Source: Virgibacillus ndiopensis (GTDB taxonomy: Bacteria; Bacillota; Bacilli; Bacillales; Amphibacillaceae). From it: a stretch of DNA of 64,000 nucleotides. The notes under the pieces are model-generated. The model did not search any database and was not told the DNA's origin. It worked only from the letters and a program-made list of their open reading frames with translations. Of this stretch, positions 9,041 to 16,655 are shown one piece after another; positions within the stretch are counted from its first letter, which is position 1, and each line of letters begins with the position of its first letter. A program made the position numbers and the translations under genes. The stretch spans positions 558,001 to 622,000 of the forward strand of contig NZ_FZMZ01000004.1 in the NCBI RefSeq assembly GCF_900187325.1. Reading direction: 5' to 3'.

Positions 9041-9079
9041 AAAGAGGGAGATCAACCTAAAATGTTGATCTCCCTCTTT
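9041..9079 (+). terminator. Rho-independent terminator after the MMPL gene
   Basis: A 16-bp perfect stem, AAAGAGGGAGATCAAC (9041-9056) with GTTGATCTCCCTCTTT (9064-9079), is followed by TTTAATTTT. The A-run on the other arm makes it usable by the convergent murG gene as well. Confidence 0.93.
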
Positions 9080-9115
9080 TTAATTTTAAAAATTTACGTA
9101 AGAGCCTTAATTTAT

Positions 9116-10186
9116 TTATTTATTTGTTTCTTTAATAATTTCGATTACGCGTTCTTTTGCTTTTTCACTTTGATACTTTTTCATAGTATCGGTCATAATT
9201 GGAGCCTGATCTTTTAGTTGAAAAACTTCTTTGACTAAGCTTTCTTCCGTTAATGATTCCTCTTCCATTACGCGTGCATATCTTTTTTCCGCGAACGATT
9301 TCGCATTGATAATCTGGTCTCCCCTGCTTGCCTCTTTTGATAATGGTATAAGCAGCATTGGTTTTTGTAACGCTAAAAACTCAAATATTGCATTGGATCC
9401 AGCACGTGATAATACAAAATCAGTTACTGCAAAAATATCTTTTAATTCTTCATTTACATATTCAAATTGCTTGTAGCCCTCTCGATTGATCGTTGTGTCA
9501 ATTTTACCGTTTCCACAAATATGTACAATCTGAAAGGCAGGCAACAATTCATTTAAACTAGCACGAACCGTTTCATTAATTTTTTCAGAACCACCACTTC
9601 CACCCATGATAAGTAACACAGGCTTTTCTCGGTTAAACCCACATAGCATGAGTCCTTGATCCCTATGACCTTGAAACAATTCATCACGAATCACTGCTCC
9701 AACATACTCTGCTTTTGCTTCCGGTAAAAATTGCATTGTTTCTGGAAATGTTGCAAGTACCTTTTTAGCAAATGGAATTGCTAGCTTGTTGGCAAGTCCC
9801 GGTGTGTAATCTGATTCATGGATTATTGCTGGAACACGACGCATTTTTGCTGCCATAATGACTGGTACAGACACAAAGCCACCTTTTGAAAATATAATGG
9901 AAGGCTTACGCTTACCGATAATACGCCAAGCTTGCATCGTTCCTTTTACTACTTTAAATGGATCTTTAATATTTTCTTTTGAAATATATCGACGAAGCTT
10001 CCCTGTTGAAATAGGATAATATGTTACATTATCTAATTGCTCGATTAATTTACGTTCAATTCCATTTTTTGATCCTATATAATCAACTTCCCATCCTTCT
10101 CTTTGAAATGCTGGAATTAAGGCTAAATTTACAATTACGTGGCCAGCAGTGCCACCACCAGTAAAAAGAATTCGTTTCTTTTTCAT
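9116..10186 (-). CDS. murG: UDP-GlcNAc:lipid I N-acetylglucosaminyltransferase MurG
   Basis: MurG adds N-acetylglucosamine to lipid I, making lipid II, the last cytoplasmic step of peptidoglycan precursor synthesis at the inner face of the membrane. The 356 residues show the GT-B fold. The N-terminal loop FTGGGTAGHVIVNLAL has the conserved GGGTAGH; then FSKGGFVSVP (the GGY/F motif); the inter-domain MGGSGGSEKIN; the nucleotide-sugar site SRAGSNAIFEF; and ASRGDQIINAK. It lies outside a division/cell-wall cluster, next to unrelated transport genes, and resembles the staphylococcal and Oceanobacillus-type MurG. Start ATG 10184-10186 is preceded by a GAAAGGAAG-type site. Confidence 0.93.
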   Translation of the reverse strand: MKKKRILFTGGGTAGHVIVNLALIPAFQREGWEVDYIGSKNGIERKLIEQLDNVTYYPISTGKLRRYISKENIKDPFKVVKGTMQAWRIIGKRKPSIIFSKGGFVSVPVIMAAKMRRVPAIIHESDYTPGLANKLAIPFAKKVLATFPETMQFLPEAKAEYVGAVIRDELFQGHRDQGLMLCGFNREKPVLLIMGGSGGSEKINETVRASLNELLPAFQIVHICGNGKIDTTINREGYKQFEYVNEELKDIFAVTDFVLSRAGSNAIFEFLALQKPMLLIPLSKEASRGDQIINAKSFAEKRYARVMEEESLTEESLVKEVFQLKDQAPIMTDTMKKYQSEKAKERVIEIIKETNK

Positions 10187-10304
10187 TAAATGGACTTCCT
10201 TTCTATCTAAATACCAAATAAAACGGTATAATTGCTTTTATACTTCTGAGAATGAAATCATCTTCTCTATCCTAATAAAAAAATATAAAAAAAGGAAGAG
10301 TAAT

Positions 10305-11675
10305 ATGTACGAAACATCAACATTAAAAGAAAAACTAAAGCTATTTTCCGTTATCTTAATTCCTATTTTAGTTACGCAAATCAGTATGTATTTAATGAAT
10401 TTTTTCGACACAGTTATGTCTGGTCAAGCAGGGGCACAGGATCTTGCTGGAGTTGCAATTGGGTCAAGTCTTTGGGTTCCGATTTTTACAGGAATTAATG
10501 GAATTCTCCTCGCGATTACCCCTATTATTGCACAATTAACTGGTGCAAAGTCGAGTGAAGAAATACCAAAAAAGGTGCAACAGGGAATTTTTTTAGCTAC
10601 CGCGCTCGCATTGTTAGTTGTAGTGATTGGTTCCCTCTTGCTTAACCCTATTTTACATGCAATGGACTTAGAAACAGAAGTAAGACACACTGCAAAATTT
10701 TATCTTATATGGCTCGTAACCGGAATCGTTCCATTATTTATTTTTAATACATTGCGGTGTTTTATCGATGCGCTTGGCCAAACGCGTATATCAATGGTAA
10801 TCATTTTAACTTCCTTACCATTAAATATATTTTTCAACTATGTTTTTATCTTTGGAAAGTTTGGTATACCTGCCTTTGGAGGCGTGGGATCAGGTATTGC
10901 GACAGCGATTACGTATTGGTTAGTTTGCGGAATTGCTATAGGAGTTATTTACAAAATCCGTCCGTTTAAGGAATATCTAATTTTTTCAAATTGGGTAAGG
11001 CCATCCTTAAAAGCTTGGTGGGAACAATTGAAAATCGGTATTCCTATTGGCTTTGCAATTTTCTTTGAAACAAGTATTTTTTCTGCCGTAACATTATTGA
11101 TGAGTGTGTATAGCACATATACGATTGCAGCCCATCAAGCAGCAATCAATTTTGCTTCCCTTTTATACATGATTCCCCTTAGTGTAGGAATGGCATTGAC
11201 GATCGCAATCGGTTTTGAGGTTGGAGCAAAACGATTTGTTGATGCTAGGACTTACGGATACATTGGAATAAGTGGAGGATTGTTTATCGCTGCATTTTCA
11301 GGTCTTGTTTTATATGTGTTCAACGACACGGTCGCGGCAATGTATAACTCGAACCCTGAAGTAATTGAGTTAACCAAACATTTCATCTACTACGCGATAT
11401 TCTTCCAACTGGCAGATGCATTCGGTGCACCAATTCAAGGAGCTCTACGTGGCTATAAAGATGTAAATATAACACTGATTATGGCACTTGTTTCTTATTG
11501 GGTTATTGGCTTACCTACTGGATGGTTACTTGCAAATTATACTGCACTGGAGCCCTTTGGATATTGGGTTGGGATTATTGTCGGATTAAGCTGCGGGGCA
11601 ATAGCACTGTTGTATCGACTACTCTATTTGCAGAGGAAATATATGCGGATTAGAAAAGCAGCAAAAACTCACTAG
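10305..11675 (+). CDS. MATE family efflux transporter
   Basis: This is a multidrug and toxin extrusion antiporter of 456 residues, expected to export cationic drugs or metabolites using a sodium or proton gradient. The start is ATG 10305 after GGAAGAG; longer frames reach into the murG promoter region and are not supported. About 12 membrane helices in two related bundles are visible. Family motifs include QISMYLMNFFDTVMSGQAG in helix 1 and PIFTGINGILLAITPIIAQ in helix 2. It is transcribed alone, divergently from murG. Its TAG stop lies inside the left arm of the downstream hairpin. No substrate can be inferred. Confidence 0.93.
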   Translation: MYETSTLKEKLKLFSVILIPILVTQISMYLMNFFDTVMSGQAGAQDLAGVAIGSSLWVPIFTGINGILLAITPIIAQLTGAKSSEEIPKKVQQGIFLATALALLVVVIGSLLLNPILHAMDLETEVRHTAKFYLIWLVTGIVPLFIFNTLRCFIDALGQTRISMVIILTSLPLNIFFNYVFIFGKFGIPAFGGVGSGIATAITYWLVCGIAIGVIYKIRPFKEYLIFSNWVRPSLKAWWEQLKIGIPIGFAIFFETSIFSAVTLLMSVYSTYTIAAHQAAINFASLLYMIPLSVGMALTIAIGFEVGAKRFVDARTYGYIGISGGLFIAAFSGLVLYVFNDTVAAMYNSNPEVIELTKHFIYYAIFFQLADAFGAPIQGALRGYKDVNITLIMALVSYWVIGLPTGWLLANYTALEPFGYWVGIIVGLSCGAIALLYRLLYLQRKYMRIRKAAKTH

Positions 11676-11698
11676 TTACATGAATACTAGTGAGTTTT
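11664..11698. terminator. Bidirectional terminator holding both stop codons
   Basis: A 13-bp perfect stem, AAAACTCACTAGT (11664-11676) with ACTAGTGAGTTTT (11686-11698), encloses a 9-nt loop. T-runs flank it on both strands. The TAG of the MATE gene (11673-11675) lies in one arm and the TAG of the convergent gene (11687-11689) in the other. Confidence 0.92.
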
Positions 11699-11983
11699 CT
11701 TTTGCTCTTTAGCTTTATTTAACTCGTACTTGTAAACAAATGGCTGTAAAATAAAGATACACGCGAGTACCCAAATAATCATCATTACCCAATTGAGAGT
11801 AAATGTATTGCGCAAAGCTATTAATGGAACAATACAAATTACCGTGAAGAGTACTTTAGAAAATCCCGAGGGTCGTAAATGTGCAGAACAATGCGGACAA
11901 ACAACATGATTAAAATTACCCTGCTTCACCAAGAAAGCGAAAGAAATTTTCTTTTTACAATTGCCACACCGTTTTCTTAACAT
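11687..11983 (-). CDS. Small zinc-ribbon membrane protein (CxxC...CxxC, two membrane spans)
   Basis: A protein of 98 residues. Residues 6-9 (CGNC) and 29-32 (CPHC) form a probable zinc ribbon with a 19-residue spacing, like the TIGR04104-type family of putative zinc finger proteins. Two membrane helices follow at about residues 43-60 and 65-85, then a lysine-rich tail. The function is unknown. Membrane zinc ribbons of this kind are common in Bacillaceae and usually stand alone, as here. The start is ATG after GAGGTGTG. Its promoter region adjoins the tandem repeat at 12041-12155. Confidence 0.75.
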   Translation of the reverse strand: MLRKRCGNCKKKISFAFLVKQGNFNHVVCPHCSAHLRPSGFSKVLFTVICIVPLIALRNTFTLNWVMMIIWVLACIFILQPFVYKYELNKAKEQKKTH

Positions 11984-12040
11984 GAATCACACCTCATTTC
12001 TTCATGATAGCATAATTTTGGGTTAGAGGGGCAGATTTTT

Positions 12041-12155
12041 AGGCTTTCCTGCCTATGTTTCTGCTCTCCTGCCTATGTTTCCGCTCTCCTGCCGATGTTT
12101 CTGCTCTCCCGCCTATGTTTCCGCTCTCCTGCCGATGTTTCTGCTCTCCCGCCTA
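12041..12155. repeat. 20-bp tandem repeat, about six units
   Basis: Six units of a 20-bp sequence follow each other without gaps, consensus CTGCTCTCCTGCCTATGTTT on the plus strand. Units differ at fixed places (CTG/CCG start, TCCT/TCCC, CCTATG/CCGATG) and two variants alternate. The first unit is partly degenerate and the last breaks off after CCGCCTA. The array lies between the promoter side of the zinc-ribbon gene and the nupC terminator. It is noncoding. Confidence 0.9.
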
Positions 12156-12174
12156 AACTATTCTCTATAACATC

Positions 12175-12204
12175 AAAAAACCGCCAATAAATAGGCGGTT
12201 TTTT
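12175..12204 (-). terminator. Terminator of the nucleoside transporter gene
   Basis: AAAAAACCGCC (12175-12185) pairs with GGCGGTTTTTT (12194-12204) over an 8-nt loop. Read on the minus strand it ends in a T6 run, 7 bp after the stop codon. Confidence 0.92.
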
Positions 12205-12210
12205 GCTTTT

Positions 12211-13401
12211 CTATAAGAATATACCTGCAACAGTTGCAGACAAAATGGATGCTAATGTTGCACCAACAAGGAGTTTCATCCCAAATTTTGATACTGCTAC
12301 AGCTTTTTTACTATCAATAGCTTGTACAGATCCAGCGATAATTCCAATCGATGAAAAGTTTGCAAAGCTTGTTAAGAAAACAGATACGATTCCGATTGTT
12401 TTCTCTGACATACTTCCAAGAATTTTTTGGAATTCAAGCATAGCAACGAATTCATTTGTAACAATTTTTGTACCCATAATTCCACCAGCTTTTATTACTT
12501 CTCCTGGAGAAATCCCCATTAATATACCGATTGGAGAAAGAATATAGCCTAAGATTTCTTGCAATGTGACACCGGCAAATATAAACTGAATTAGCCAGTT
12601 AACTAGATTTAATGAAGCAATAAACGCAACTAACATAGCAGCAACAATTAATGCTATTTTACCACCATCAAGTGCACCATTTCCCATCGCTTCAAAAATA
12701 CTTTTATCCTGAGAAACATCTTTTATGTCAACTTGATCTTCCTCTTTTGGAACACGTACCGGTGCAATTACCGATGCAATCATTAATGCACTAAACATGT
12801 TTAATGGTAGTGCAACTAATACATATTCAGGCGGCAATATTTGAATATATGCACCAACAATTGATGCTGATACTGATCCCATTGCTGAGGCACTTACGAT
12901 ATATAAACGATTTTTATCTAAATGGTGAAACTGCGTTTTAATTGCAAGTAACGCTTCTGATTGTCCAAAAAAGATACTATTTACTGCATTAAATGATTCA
13001 ACTTTTGGTAATCCTGTTATTTTTGATAAAAATCCACCAAAATACTTAATAATAACTGGTAAAATTTTTAAATATGTTAATACGGATAGTATTGTCGAGA
13101 AAAATATAATCAGCAGTAACACATCAAAGAAGAATACACTCCCACCTTCTGTACGTGCCACTCCGCCAACAATAAAATCTACACCATCTGATCCAAATTC
13201 AATTAACTTATTGAAACCAGCAGAAATACCATTAATAATTTTTTTCCCTATTTCTGTACTAAACATGAACCAAGTTACTAAAAACTGCCCAACCAACATA
13301 ACAATAATGCCTTTATAATTTATGCTCTTTTTATCATTAGACATTAAAAATGCCAGTCCGAGGACAACAATGATTGCAACAAGTCCTAGAAGAATATCCA
13401 C
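12211..13401 (-). CDS. nupC: Concentrative nucleoside transporter (NupC family)
   Basis: This cation-coupled importer of nucleosides has 396 residues, the standard bacterial length. It has about ten membrane helices with the family's gating and transport domains. Motifs include FFGQSEALLAIKTQ, the conserved (N)xxFGQSE region that binds the nucleoside, and GTKIVTNEFVAMLEF plus SFANFSSIGIIAG near the C terminus. Bacillus species carry several such paralogues (NupC, NupG, YutK), so specificity for pyrimidine or purine nucleosides is not certain and the symbol is by family. A cre-like site sits 33 bp upstream of the start, which fits carbon catabolite repression. The gene is monocistronic with its own terminator. 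Confidence 0.9.
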   Translation of the reverse strand: MDILLGLVAIIVVLGLAFLMSNDKKSINYKGIIVMLVGQFLVTWFMFSTEIGKKIINGISAGFNKLIEFGSDGVDFIVGGVARTEGGSVFFFDVLLLIIFFSTILSVLTYLKILPVIIKYFGGFLSKITGLPKVESFNAVNSIFFGQSEALLAIKTQFHHLDKNRLYIVSASAMGSVSASIVGAYIQILPPEYVLVALPLNMFSALMIASVIAPVRVPKEEDQVDIKDVSQDKSIFEAMGNGALDGGKIALIVAAMLVAFIASLNLVNWLIQFIFAGVTLQEILGYILSPIGILMGISPGEVIKAGGIMGTKIVTNEFVAMLEFQKILGSMSEKTIGIVSVFLTSFANFSSIGIIAGSVQAIDSKKAVAVSKFGMKLLVGATLASILSATVAGIFL

Positions 13402-13433
13402 GGATGAAGCCTCCCTTTAATTTTCATTTGCTT

Positions 13434-13447
13434 TGTAAATGCTTACA
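13434..13447. promoter_or_regulatory. cre-like site upstream of nupC
   Basis: TGTAAATGCTTACA matches the CcpA consensus TGWNANCGNTNWCA with one mismatch (T for C at position 7). It lies 33 bp before the nupC start codon. Catabolite repression of nucleoside uptake is known in Bacillus subtilis; binding here is inferred. Confidence 0.5.
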
Positions 13448-13927
13448 ATATTATTGATTCCACAAGTGATTTTACCAGGTTGTCTGACGTCATGCAAGTG
13501 GAAATTTTTCCTCGCTGCATTTAATGTTCCCTATTACACATTGTTTTAACATAGCAAATATAAAAAAGACCCCGGTATCAGTAACCAAGGTCATAAAACA
13601 CTTTATATCTAGGGTGTTTTCTAGAAGATTGTTGCATTTTCAAATGGTGAAGTTTAGTCATAATACGACGTGATTTTGTGCTTTGCCAATGTTCCAGAAA
13701 TATACTTCGCTTGTGTTATACTTTTTTAAATTTAATTTCACTTATGAGAAATAAAAAACATATATCTTCTTTCAAGCAGCCCGTATAAACGTAGACTCCT
13801 GGGGGATCCAGACGCCTCCGAAAAGCGGAGAGTATACGGGCTATGCTGGGCAGAAAGCAATAAACAGCACTTACGTTACATTTTCTATGAGTTCAACAAG
13901 CTACGCGAAAAGAGCTTAAATCTATTA
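13448..13927. repeat. Noncoding stretch with a degenerate dispersed-repeat element
   Basis: No coding frame is convincing in this stretch of about 480 bp. Bases 13691-13711 (reverse strand GCGAAGTATATTTCTGGAAC) resemble the repeats at 25675 and 34475. Bases 13778-13842 form a long hairpin: AGCCCGTATA (13778-13787) with TATACGGGCT (13833-13842), enclosing CTCCG (13816-13820) with CGGAG (13826-13830). The internal text GTAGACTCCTGGGGGA resembles the widespread Bacillaceae intergenic repeat that carries GTAGACTCCTGCGGGA. I regard it as a decayed copy. Confidence 0.55.
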
Positions 13928-15217
13928 TTAATGTGCTGGGAAAAAGATCATTTGTAATACAAAAATGATACCAAATAAATATAATATCCAATGTACGTCT
14001 TTCCCCTTACCACTAACCAGTTTAAGTAACGGGTAAGTAATAAATCCAATCGAAATACCAGTTGCAATACTTGAAGTCAATGGCATCGTTAATATAATAG
14101 CAAACGCTGGAAAGGCTTCATCAAACGATTTCCAATCAATACGAGCTAATCCTTCCATCATAAAACAACCAACGATAATAAGAACAGGTGCTGTAATTGC
14201 AGATAGATTCGAAATCGCCTCGATAATTGGCGTAAAAAAGATTGAAAGTCCGAACAATACTGCAACAACTATTGAAGTCAATCCAGTTCTTCCCCCTGCA
14301 GCTACCCCAGAGGTCGACTCGACATATGCTGTTGATGGACTTGTCCCAAACATGGACCCGACTGTTGTTGCAGCAGCATCAGCCATTAATGCTGACTTTG
14401 CACGAGGTAATTTACCATTTTTCACAAATCCTGCTTGTTCCGAAACTCCAATCAATGTTCCGGTTGTATCAAAAATGGTAACAAGTAAAAATGCAAACAC
14501 AACGGTGTAAAGACCATTGCTGAATACGCCAGCAATATCGAGATCAAAAAATACTGGTGTTGGTGGTGCGGAAACAAATCCATCAAACTGTAATTGACCA
14601 GTGAAAAAACCAATAACTCCTGTTATGATCATGCCAAGAAATAATGCCCCTTTGACGTTCCAGGTCATTAATACTAATGTAATGAACAATCCAGCTAGTG
14701 TTAGCAATGTTACTGGTGCATGTAAATCCCCAAACCCAACCATGTTTGCTTCATTAGGAATAACAATACCGGACATTTTTAATCCTAAAAATGCAATAAA
14801 TAATCCTATACCAGAGGTTATTCCAAACTTCAATGAAGCTGGAATTGCTTCAATTAACGTTTCACGTAAAGTGGTTAGGCTTAACAAAATAAAAGCAATA
14901 CCTGCAATAAATACTGTACCAAAAATTACCTGATAGGATAATCCTTGTGTTGCAACTACACTAGCAAAATAGGCGTTCATCCCCATACCTGGTGCAATCG
15001 CTATTGGATAGTTAGCGAAAAATGCCATATAAAGTGTACCAACTACTGCAGAAATGACGGTGGCCATAAACACCTGATCAAACGGAACTCCAGCCGAATG
15101 AAGGATAACGGGGTTAACTATAATAATATAAACCATCGTTAAAAATGTAGTAGTTCCTGCTAACAATTCAGTTCGGATATTTGTATTATTTTGTTTTAAA
15201 TTAAATAACTTATTCAT
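13928..15217 (-). CDS. NCS2 family purine permease (PbuG/AzgA type)
   Basis: This is a proton-linked uptake permease for hypoxanthine, guanine or adenine, of 429 residues. It belongs to the AzgA branch of the nucleobase-cation symporter-2 family. Motifs are LLAGTTTFLTMVYIIIVNP at the N terminus, IAIAPGMGMNAYF, TIFDTTGTLIGVSEQAG and TAYVESTSGVAAGGRTG, all conserved in PbuG and PbuO. Start ATG 15215-15217 has only a modest ribosome binding site (AAGGTGTC). A good promoter lies upstream. I find no purine riboswitch in the short leader, unlike Bacillus subtilis pbuG. The substrate is inferred from the family only. Confidence 0.9.
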   Translation of the reverse strand: MNKLFNLKQNNTNIRTELLAGTTTFLTMVYIIIVNPVILHSAGVPFDQVFMATVISAVVGTLYMAFFANYPIAIAPGMGMNAYFASVVATQGLSYQVIFGTVFIAGIAFILLSLTTLRETLIEAIPASLKFGITSGIGLFIAFLGLKMSGIVIPNEANMVGFGDLHAPVTLLTLAGLFITLVLMTWNVKGALFLGMIITGVIGFFTGQLQFDGFVSAPPTPVFFDLDIAGVFSNGLYTVVFAFLLVTIFDTTGTLIGVSEQAGFVKNGKLPRAKSALMADAAATTVGSMFGTSPSTAYVESTSGVAAGGRTGLTSIVVAVLFGLSIFFTPIIEAISNLSAITAPVLIIVGCFMMEGLARIDWKSFDEAFPAFAIILTMPLTSSIATGISIGFITYPLLKLVSGKGKDVHWILYLFGIIFVLQMIFFPAH

Positions 15218-15259
15218 CTATGACACCTTACTTTCCGAATCTTATAATCAACATTTACT

Positions 15260-15288
15260 ATAATATTCGCTTTTAGATAAAATTGCAA
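15260..15288 (-). promoter_or_regulatory. SigA-type promoter of the NCS2 permease gene
   Basis: On the minus strand TTGCAA (15283-15288), a 17-bp spacer and TATTAT (15260-15265). The start site would fall about 35 bp before the ATG, leaving no room for a purine riboswitch. Confidence 0.75.
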
Positions 15289-15337
15289 TAGAAAATACTG
15301 CTTTAAAGTGATTTACAAATGAGATTTACTCGAAAAA

Positions 15338-15377
15338 GAAACCTCGCATTGACAGTATCCCATCAAAGCGAGGTTTC
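15338..15377 (-). terminator. Terminator of the odhAB operon
   Basis: GAAACCTCGC (15338-15347) pairs with GCGAGGTTTC (15368-15377). On the minus strand it is followed by TTTTTCG. The loop is 20 nt. Confidence 0.85.
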
Positions 15378-15395
15378 TATTAATTCCTACTTATA

Positions 15396-16655
15396 TTATC
15401 CTTCTAACAATAAATCATATGGATCTTCTAGCAATTGTTTAATACGTACTAAGAATTGTACAGCTTCTTTTCCGTCAACAATACGATGATCATATGACAA
15501 TGCCAAGTACATCATTGGGCGAACTTCAATTGAGTCATCAGGCATTACCATCGGACGTTTTTGAATGTTATGCATACCTAGAATACCAACTTGTGGAGCA
15601 TTTAAAATTGGCGTAGAAAGCATAGAACCAAATGTTCCACCATTTGTAATTGTAAACGTACCACCTTGTAGGTCTTGCATTGTTAACTGTTTATCTTTTG
15701 CTTTTACACCAAGGTTACCAATTTCACGTTCAATGCCAGCAAAATCTAGACGATCCGCATCACGGACAACTGGAACTACTAATCCATCATCAGTTGAAAC
15801 TGCAATACCGATATCATAGAATTTTTTCAATACTAGCTCGTTACCTTGAATTTCTGCATTAAGTAGTGGGAATTCTTTCAAGGCACCAACAACTGCTTTT
15901 GTAAAGAATGACATAAACCCAAGTTTTACATCATGCTTTTTTATAAAGTTTTCTTTACGTTGACTGCGGAGGTTCATAACTGCTGTCATATCAACTTCAT
16001 TAAAAGTAGTTAGCATTGCTGCTTCATGCTGTACTTCAACAAGACGATTAGCAATTGTTTGACGGCGACGAGTCATTTTCACACGTTCAACTGGTTTGTC
16101 AAACTCCGTTTTCTCGGCCTTCTTAGGAGTTTCTTGTTTAGCAGGTTTTTCTGCTTTTTTATCACTTCCACCTTTAGACGCTGCTTCCACATCCTCAGGA
16201 CGAATTCGACCTAATGGGTCACGTGGACTTACTGTACTTAAATCAATATTTAGTTCGCGAGCACGTTTTCTAGCTGCAGGTGATGCGATAACATCTTGTT
16301 TGTTATCTTCTTTAGCTTCTTGTTGTTTTTCTTCTTTTTTAGGTGCTTCTTTCTTCTCTTCTTTTGGAGCTTCTTTTTCTTCTGCTTTTGGCTCTTCCGT
16401 AACATCGCCACCAGCTTCACCGTTCTCATCTACTTTTGCAATGACGTCGCCTACTTCAACATCATCGCCTTCTTGTGCAACAATTTCCACAATAACACCA
16501 GCGTGGTCAGCATTAACTTCAACATTTACCTTATCAGTTTCAAGTTCTACTACTGGGGCACCTTTTTCGATTTTATCACCTTTTTTTACAAGCCACTCGG
16601 CGATTGTACCTTCTGTGATGGACTCTGCTAATTCTGGAATTTTAATTTCTTTCAC
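15396..16655 (-). CDS. odhB: 2-oxoglutarate dehydrogenase E2, dihydrolipoamide succinyltransferase
   Basis: This E2 core enzyme of the 2-oxoglutarate dehydrogenase complex in the TCA cycle moves the succinyl group from E1 to coenzyme A. The 419 residues hold, in order, a lipoyl domain with the lipoylated Lys42 in [12 protein letters not shown], a long charged Glu/Lys/Pro/Ala linker (~85-120) and the peripheral-subunit-binding domain starting [16 protein letters not shown] second linker and the catalytic domain follow, ending in [16 protein letters not shown] with the active-site His. The start overlaps the end of odhA by 14 nt, so translation is coupled. No E3 gene is present; the shared dihydrolipoamide dehydrogenase must be elsewhere. 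Confidence 0.97.
   Translation of the reverse strand: MKEIKIPELAESITEGTIAEWLVKKGDKIEKGAPVVELETDKVNVEVNADHAGVIVEIVAQEGDDVEVGDVIAKVDENGEAGGDVTEEPKAEEKEAPKEEKKEAPKKEEKQQEAKEDNKQDVIASPAARKRARELNIDLSTVSPRDPLGRIRPEDVEAASKGGSDKKAEKPAKQETPKKAEKTEFDKPVERVKMTRRRQTIANRLVEVQHEAAMLTTFNEVDMTAVMNLRSQRKENFIKKHDVKLGFMSFFTKAVVGALKEFPLLNAEIQGNELVLKKFYDIGIAVSTDDGLVVPVVRDADRLDFAGIEREIGNLGVKAKDKQLTMQDLQGGTFTITNGGTFGSMLSTPILNAPQVGILGMHNIQKRPMVMPDDSIEVRPMMYLALSYDHRIVDGKEAVQFLVRIKQLLEDPYDLLLEG

Noticed and set aside
12041-12155. CRISPR array
   Set aside because: The units are contiguous 20-bp repeats with no unique spacers, and no cas genes are present.
15218-15337. Purine riboswitch before the NCS2 permease
   Set aside because: The predicted leader is only ~35 nt and lacks the conserved purine-aptamer loops.
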